The notes beneath the pieces are model-generated. The model searched no databases, was not told where the DNA came from, and worked only from the letters and a program-made list of their open reading frames with translations. A program made the translations under genes and the position numbers. A DNA stretch of 64,000 bases from Actinomycetota bacterium (GTDB taxonomy: Bacteria; Actinomycetota; Thermoleophilia; Gaiellales; Gaiellaceae): the NCBI GenBank assembly GCA_003139545.1, contig PLJC01000010.1:1-64000 (forward strand). The letters are read 5' to 3'. Numbering within the stretch: the stretch's first letter is position 1; the number at the start of each line of letters is the position of its first letter. Positions 58,924 through 64,000 of the stretch are shown here, piece after piece.

Positions 58924-60423
58924 ATGCCGACGGGGACCGAAGCTCCGCGCAAGCGGGTCATCTTCACCGCGCTCATGCTGGTCGTGCTGCTCGCGGCGCT
59001 CGACCAGACGATCGTTTCGACCGCGCTGCCGACGATCGTCGGCGACCTCGGCGGCCTCTCGCACCTGTCGTGGGTGGTGACTGCGTACCTGCTCTCGTCG
59101 ACGGTGTCAGGACCGCTGTACGGCAAGTTCGGCGACCTGTACGGGCGCAAGGTCGTCATCCAGGCCGCGATCGTCATCTTCCTCGTCGGCTCCGCGCTTT
59201 GCGGCATCGCGCAGAACATGACGGAGCTCATCCTCTTCCGCGCGCTGCAGGGCCTCGGCGCAGGCGGCCTCGTCGTCGTCGCGATCGCGGTGATCGGGGA
59301 CATCATCCCGCCGCGCGATCGCGGCCGGTACCAGGGGCTGTTCGGCGCCGCCTTCGGCGTCGCGACCGTCATCGGCCCGCTCATCGGCGGGTTCTTCGTC
59401 GACAACCTCTCGTGGCGGTGGATCTTCTACGTGAACGTGCCGGTCGGGGTGGTCGCGTTCCTCGTCATCGGCGCGACGTTCCACGCGCCGGCCGAGCGCG
59501 TGCAGCATGCGATCGACTATCTCGGCGCGGCCCTCCTCGCCGGCGGGCTCGCGGCGCTCGTCCTGTGCACGAGCCTCGGAGGGACGACGTACGGGTGGGG
59601 ATCGCCGATCATCGTCGCGCTCGGGGTCGGCGGCGTCGTGCTGCTTGTGCTGTTCCCGTTCGCGGAACGGCGCGCGAGCGAGCCGATCCTGCCGCTGTCC
59701 CTCTTCCGGAATCGCATCTTCGTCGTCAGCTCGGCCGTGGGCTTCATCATCGGCGTCGCGCTCTTCGGCTCGATCACGTTCCTACCGCTGTTCCTGCAGA
59801 TCGTCCGCGGACGCAACCCGACGAGCTCCGGACTGCAGCTCACGCCGATGATGGCCGGACTCCTCTTCACGTCCATCGTCGGCGGCCAGATCATCTCGCG
59901 GACGGGCCGCTACCGCCCGTTCCCGATCGCGGGCACCGCCATTGCCGCGGCCGGCATGGCGCTGCTGACGCAGTTGAACGTCCACACGTCGACCGTGGCG
60001 ACGTCGCTGTACATGCTCGTGATCGGCCTGGGCCTCGGCTTGGTCATGCAGGTGCTCGTCCTCGCGGTCCAGAACGCGGTGCCGATCAGTGTGATGGGCG
60101 TCGCCACTTCGGGATCGATCATGTTCCGGCAGATCGGCGGCTCCGTCGGCATCGCCGCGTTCGGCGCGATCTTCGCGAACCAGCTGCGGAAGAATCTCGC
60201 CAAGACCTTGCCGCCGGGTGTGCACGGGCCTACGTCGGCGACGCCCTCCGCGGTGAAGGCGCTGCCGCCCCATGTGCACGCCTTGTACATCCAGGCCTTC
60301 TCGAACTCGCTCCATCCGATGTTCCTCGTGGGCGCCATCGTCTCCGGAATCGCGTTCATCCTGAGCTGGTTCCTGACCGAGGTGCCGTTGCGCAAGACGA
60401 CCGAGCAAGTCGTCACTGCGTGA
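58924..60423 (+). CDS. DHA2-family (EmrB/QacA) multidrug MFS transporter
   Basis: A 499-residue transporter with 14 predicted helices. [20 protein letters not shown] (motif D1) and [20 protein letters not shown] (motif A) lead into [20 protein letters not shown] (motif C), the classic drug efflux set. A loop near 415-435 contains [20 protein letters not shown]. It is in the same direction as the small downstream gene and the helicase. No regulator is adjacent. Confidence 0.93.
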   Translation: MPTGTEAPRKRVIFTALMLVVLLAALDQTIVSTALPTIVGDLGGLSHLSWVVTAYLLSSTVSGPLYGKFGDLYGRKVVIQAAIVIFLVGSALCGIAQNMTELILFRALQGLGAGGLVVVAIAVIGDIIPPRDRGRYQGLFGAAFGVATVIGPLIGGFFVDNLSWRWIFYVNVPVGVVAFLVIGATFHAPAERVQHAIDYLGAALLAGGLAALVLCTSLGGTTYGWGSPIIVALGVGGVVLLVLFPFAERRASEPILPLSLFRNRIFVVSSAVGFIIGVALFGSITFLPLFLQIVRGRNPTSSGLQLTPMMAGLLFTSIVGGQIISRTGRYRPFPIAGTAIAAAGMALLTQLNVHTSTVATSLYMLVIGLGLGLVMQVLVLAVQNAVPISVMGVATSGSIMFRQIGGSVGIAAFGAIFANQLRKNLAKTLPPGVHGPTSATPSAVKALPPHVHALYIQAFSNSLHPMFLVGAIVSGIAFILSWFLTEVPLRKTTEQVVTA

Positions 60424-60593
60424 ACGAATTCGAGCTGCTCGACTGGAAGCGGCGCATCTTCGACCTGTACGCGGAGTTGCGGGCGGCGGAGCCGCGCGGC
60501 GGCTGGGAGCGCTGGAAGGCGGTGCGCGCCGAGCTGTTCCGCGACCATCCGCAGTCGCCGTCCCCGGGCTACACCGGCCTCGCTGCCCCTTGA
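60420..60593 (+). CDS. short DUF1684-like N-terminal protein
   Basis: A 57-residue product in GTGA overlap with the MFS gene. [20 protein letters not shown] and [19 protein letters not shown] recall the N-terminal part of DUF1684 proteins (normally about 200 residues), and the frame then ends at TGA. It is either a stable small protein or a 3'-truncated remnant. Confidence 0.55.
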   Translation: MNEFELLDWKRRIFDLYAELRAAEPRGGWERWKAVRAELFRDHPQSPSPGYTGLAAP

Positions 60594-60770
60594 CGCCGCC
60601 TGCGAACCGGCTGCCCATGCCGATCCGGGCCGGAGAACGTCTGGAATAGCTGCTACCCTGTTTTCACGGACGGCAATGGGTCGTCCAGTGAGATTCAGCT
60701 TCTCGTTCCTCCTATGGCGGTTTCGAGTCGTGACATCTCGAACCGAACCATCAAAGGAGTCGAACACCAC

Positions 60771-61940
<1,170 letters not shown>

Positions 61941-61991
61941 TAGAATGTTCCAACCCACACAGAAGGACGAGTACCGGAGTGCAGCATTGCC

Positions 61992-62026
61992 GCCTCCCAG
62001 CTTGTTCGTGAAAAATGCAGGGAGGT
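61992..62026 (+). promoter_or_regulatory. 5'-UTR stem occluding the csp ribosome binding site
   Basis: GCCTCCC (61992-61998) can pair with GGGAGGT (62020-62026), which contains the Shine-Dalgarno GGAGG of the cold-shock gene 10 nt before its ATG. TAGAAT at 61942-61947 is a possible -10, so the leader would be about 85 nt. Thermal or Csp-dependent opening is inferred. Confidence 0.5.
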
Positions 62027-62035
62027 GAGTTAGAT

Positions 62036-62242
62036 ATGGCAACCGGAACCGTCAAGTGGTTCAGCGACGAGAAGGGGTACGGCTTCATCACCCCGGACGA
62101 CGGCGCAAAGGACCTGTTCGTGCATCACACGGGCATCACCGGCGAAGGCTTCAAGAGCCTGTCCGAAGGCGCCAAGGTCGAGTTCGAAGCGACCGAAGGT
62201 GCCAAGGGACCGCAGGCGACGAACGTCCGCGTCACCGCGTAG
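62036..62242 (+). CDS. cold-shock protein (CspA family)
   Basis: A 68-residue OB-fold protein with [20 protein letters not shown] (RNP1), DLFVHHTGI (RNP2) and the acidic C-terminal strand [18 protein letters not shown]. It binds single-stranded RNA/DNA nonspecifically as RNA chaperone. It directly follows the DEAD-box helicase gene, a common cold-adaptation pairing, although each seems to have its own promoter. A strong terminator follows. Confidence 0.95.
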   Translation: MATGTVKWFSDEKGYGFITPDDGAKDLFVHHTGITGEGFKSLSEGAKVEFEATEGAKGPQATNVRVTA

Positions 62243-62263
62243 TCCGCGTCAGCACGACGCTTT

Positions 62264-62290
62264 GAAGGGGCCCCGGAAGGGGCCCTTTCT
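62264..62290 (+). terminator. terminator after csp
   Basis: GAAGGGGCCCC / GGGGCCCTTTC, 11 bp with one G-T pair and a GGAA tetraloop, ending in CTTTCT. It separates the cold-shock gene from the sulfate transporter operon. Confidence 0.8.
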
Positions 62291-62297
62291 GTTGGGT

Positions 62298-62325
62298 TTG
62301 ACGCGGGTGCCCATTTTGATATACA
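62298..62325 (+). promoter_or_regulatory. promoter of the sulfate transport operon
   Basis: TTGACG (62298-62303) and TATACA (62320-62325) are separated by 16 bp. The ATG of the binding-protein gene starts at 62335, only nine bases after the -10, and no Shine-Dalgarno is present. The message is therefore probably leaderless or nearly so. Confidence 0.7.
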
Positions 62326-62334
62326 ACTAAAACG

Positions 62335-63318
62335 ATGAGAAAACTACTAATCACACTCGCACTCGTGCTCGTCCTGCCTTCGGCTGCGGCCGCCGGCCGG
62401 AAAGACACGACCCTCTCCGTCATCGCCTATTCGATCCCGACCGCCGTCTATCCCAAGCTGATCGCCGCCTACCAGGCGACGCCGCAGGGGCAGGGCGTGA
62501 AGTTCCAGACCTCGTTCGCCGCCTCCGAGGTGCAGAGCAAGGCGGTCGCCGCCGGCCTACCCGCCGACGTCGTCAACTTCTCGCTGACGCCTGACATGGA
62601 CCGGCTCGTGGGGACCGGCCAGGTGAGCAAGGCCTGGGACGCGAACCCGTACCACGGCATCGTCTCGAAGTCGGTGGTCGTGTTCGTCCTCCGCGACGGC
62701 AACCCGAAGCACATCCGCACCTGGGACGACCTCGTCAAGCCCGGCGTCCAGGTCGTGTTCCCGAACCCGTTCAGCTCCGGCGGCGCGCGCTGGGACGTCA
62801 TGGCCGCGTACGGCGCGATGCTCCGCGAGCACAAGACACCGAAGCAGGCGCAGGCGTACCTGAAGCAACTGTTCCAGCACAACGTCTCGCAGGACACGAG
62901 CGCGCGCAACGCGCTCAACACGTTCCTGTCCGGCAAGGGCGACGTGCTCATCGACTACGAAAGCGACGCCAAGCTCGCGCAGTCGCAGGGCAAGCCGGTC
63001 TTCTACCTCATCCCGAAGGCGACGCTGCAGATCGCGACGCCGCTCGCCGCCGTCAACGGAAGCAACTACGTCGCTGCGAAGAACTTCGTGAGCTGGCTGT
63101 ACACGCCGGCGGCGCAGACGATCTGGGCGCAGAACGGCTTCCGCTCCGTCGTCCCGAGCGTCGAGAAGCAGTACCTGAAGCAGTTCCCGCCGCGGCCGCA
63201 GCTGTTCAAGATCGGCTACGTCGGTGGCTGGGACAAGGTGGACACGCAGTTCTTCGACCCGACCAACGGGATCGTCGCGAAGATCGAACAGAGCCTCGGA
63301 GTCAACCCTGGCGGTTGA
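62335..63318 (+). CDS. sulfate/thiosulfate ABC transporter binding protein
   Basis: A 327-residue exported binding protein with a signal peptide (hydrophobic 4-20, AAAAG). It shows the sulfate-binding family pattern: LSVIAYSIPTAVYPKLIAAY, DVVNFSLTPDMDRLV, WDDLVKPGVQVVFPNPFSSG and GDVLIDYESDAKLAQSQGKP. No lipobox Cys is visible at the cleavage site. It delivers sulfate or thiosulfate to the CysT permease encoded 10 bp downstream. Confidence 0.93.
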   Translation: MRKLLITLALVLVLPSAAAAGRKDTTLSVIAYSIPTAVYPKLIAAYQATPQGQGVKFQTSFAASEVQSKAVAAGLPADVVNFSLTPDMDRLVGTGQVSKAWDANPYHGIVSKSVVVFVLRDGNPKHIRTWDDLVKPGVQVVFPNPFSSGGARWDVMAAYGAMLREHKTPKQAQAYLKQLFQHNVSQDTSARNALNTFLSGKGDVLIDYESDAKLAQSQGKPVFYLIPKATLQIATPLAAVNGSNYVAAKNFVSWLYTPAAQTIWAQNGFRSVVPSVEKQYLKQFPPRPQLFKIGYVGGWDKVDTQFFDPTNGIVAKIEQSLGVNPGG

Positions 63319-63328
63319 TGTAGCTCGC

Positions 63329-64000
63329 ATGCCGGGAGCGCGGAAACGCGCTCTCGGCACTCCGGCGCTGGGGAGCGGGCTCGCGCTTGGCTACCTCAGC
63401 ATCATCGTCCTCGTCCCGCTCGCCGCCGTCGCCGCGAAAGCGGCGGACGGCGGTTGGCACCACTTCTGGCAGGTGGCGTGGAACCCGGAGTCGCGAGCTG
63501 CGCTCGAGCTGACGTTCGAGCTCGCGGGCGGCGTCGTCGCGATCAACGCGGTCACCGGGACGGCGCTCGCGTGGACGCTCGTGCGCGACGAATTCCCCGG
63601 CAAGCGTTTCGTGAACACGTTGATCGACCTGCCGTTCGCGTTGCCCACGATCGTCGCCGGCCTGACGCTGCTCGCGCTGTACGGCCCGACCGGCGGCATC
63701 GGCGTGGACGTCGCGTACACGCGCTGGGGCGTCCTCATGGCGCTGCTCTTCGTGACGCTGCCGTTCGTCGTGCGCACGGTGCAGCCGGTGCTGATCGAGC
63801 TCGACCGCGACATGGAGGAGGCGGCGGCGTCGCTCGGCGCGGGGCGCTTCACCGTCTTCCGCCGCATTGTCTTCCCGCACCTGCTGCCGGCGCTCCTCTC
63901 GGGCGTCACGCTCGCGTTCGCTCGCGCGATCGGCGAGTTCGGCGCGGTCATCCTCATCGCCGGGAACCTCCCGTTCAAGACCGAGGTCGCGTCGCTGTAC
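63329..64000 (+). CDS. cysT: sulfate ABC transporter permease CysT, 3' end cut by the window
   Basis: 224 codons are present, all open, with no stop before the window ends. The membrane helices start with LGYLSIIVLVPLAAVA. FELAGGVVAINAVTGTALAW and DLPFALPTIVAGLTLLALYG match CysT/CysU. The EAA loop EEAAASLGAGRFTVFRRIVF is followed by PHLLPALLSGVTLAFARAIG, and GEFGAVILIAGNLPFKTEVA is the conserved CysT ending. It forms the channel with CysW, presumably encoded beyond the edge. Confidence 0.93.
   Translation, partial: MPGARKRALGTPALGSGLALGYLSIIVLVPLAAVAAKAADGGWHHFWQVAWNPESRAALELTFELAGGVVAINAVTGTALAWTLVRDEFPGKRFVNTLIDLPFALPTIVAGLTLLALYGPTGGIGVDVAYTRWGVLMALLFVTLPFVVRTVQPVLIELDRDMEEAAASLGAGRFTVFRRIVFPHLLPALLSGVTLAFARAIGEFGAVILIAGNLPFKTEVASLY

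Overview
The window is high-GC DNA with many GTG starts, 1-4 bp stop/start overlaps, a SARP/BTAD regulator, nSTAND-WD40 proteins and a PntA1-A2-B transhydrogenase. It looks like an Actinomycetota chromosome, possibly Thermoleophilia-like. The phylum is inferred from gene content and style; no rRNA or ribosomal protein operon is present to confirm it.

Layout. 1-4.97 kb is the end of an integrated element: a methyltransferase, a secreted M11 metalloprotease, an XRE regulator between two decayed copies of one small gene, two small DNA-binding proteins and a large serine integrase. The integrase stop overlaps a fragment of the comM/yifB competence ATPase gene that the element appears to have split. 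5.4-13.8 kb is core genome: dprA, an FAD oxidase, a secreted protein, transhydrogenase, DedA, HD-GYP, isocitrate/isopropylmalate dehydrogenase and a zinc-ribbon protein. A 166-bp imperfect inverted repeat precedes addB-addA-nth-methyltransferase (14.0-21.6 kb). A REPIN-like palindrome then separates the methyltransferase from yqgE. At 22.3 kb a fluoride riboswitch precedes a CPA2-type antiporter. 23.5-32.2 kb carries redox and housekeeping genes (GST, CorA, TrxB, RmuC, DsbA/DsbB, glutamate dehydrogenase, Ppx/GppA) and tRNA-Leu(UAA) and tRNA-fMet.

32.4-41.9 kb looks accessory. It has a GAF/PAS histidine kinase and a divergent four-gene module. Leftward are a dimethylformamidase-like secreted protein and a PQQ-type propeller. 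Rightward are a SARP fused to an apparently inactive SIR2 domain and a membrane-spanning nSTAND ATPase-WD40 protein. A pair of 11-bp-spaced direct repeats between the two arms is a good candidate SARP operator.

42-49.5 kb holds a cupin gene, a leftward run (ABC exporter, FUSC protein, DNA polymerase IV, two small proteins) and an MFS gene. At 49.5-50.9 kb a YncE-like propeller is fused to a TlpA-like thioredoxin whose first redox Cys codon is an in-frame TGA followed at once by a strong hairpin. This is a probable, easily missed selenoprotein. 51-58 kb has a secreted phosphoesterase, a MarR/MFS pair, a degenerate GGDEF membrane protein, a HAD phosphatase, a REP-associated tyrosine transposase between inverted REPs and a duplicated HAD gene tail, and an ECF sigma factor with a SnoaL-like domain. 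58-64 kb has infA, msrB, an MFS pump, a DEAD-box helicase with a cold-shock protein, and the start of a sulfate ABC transporter cut by the window edge.
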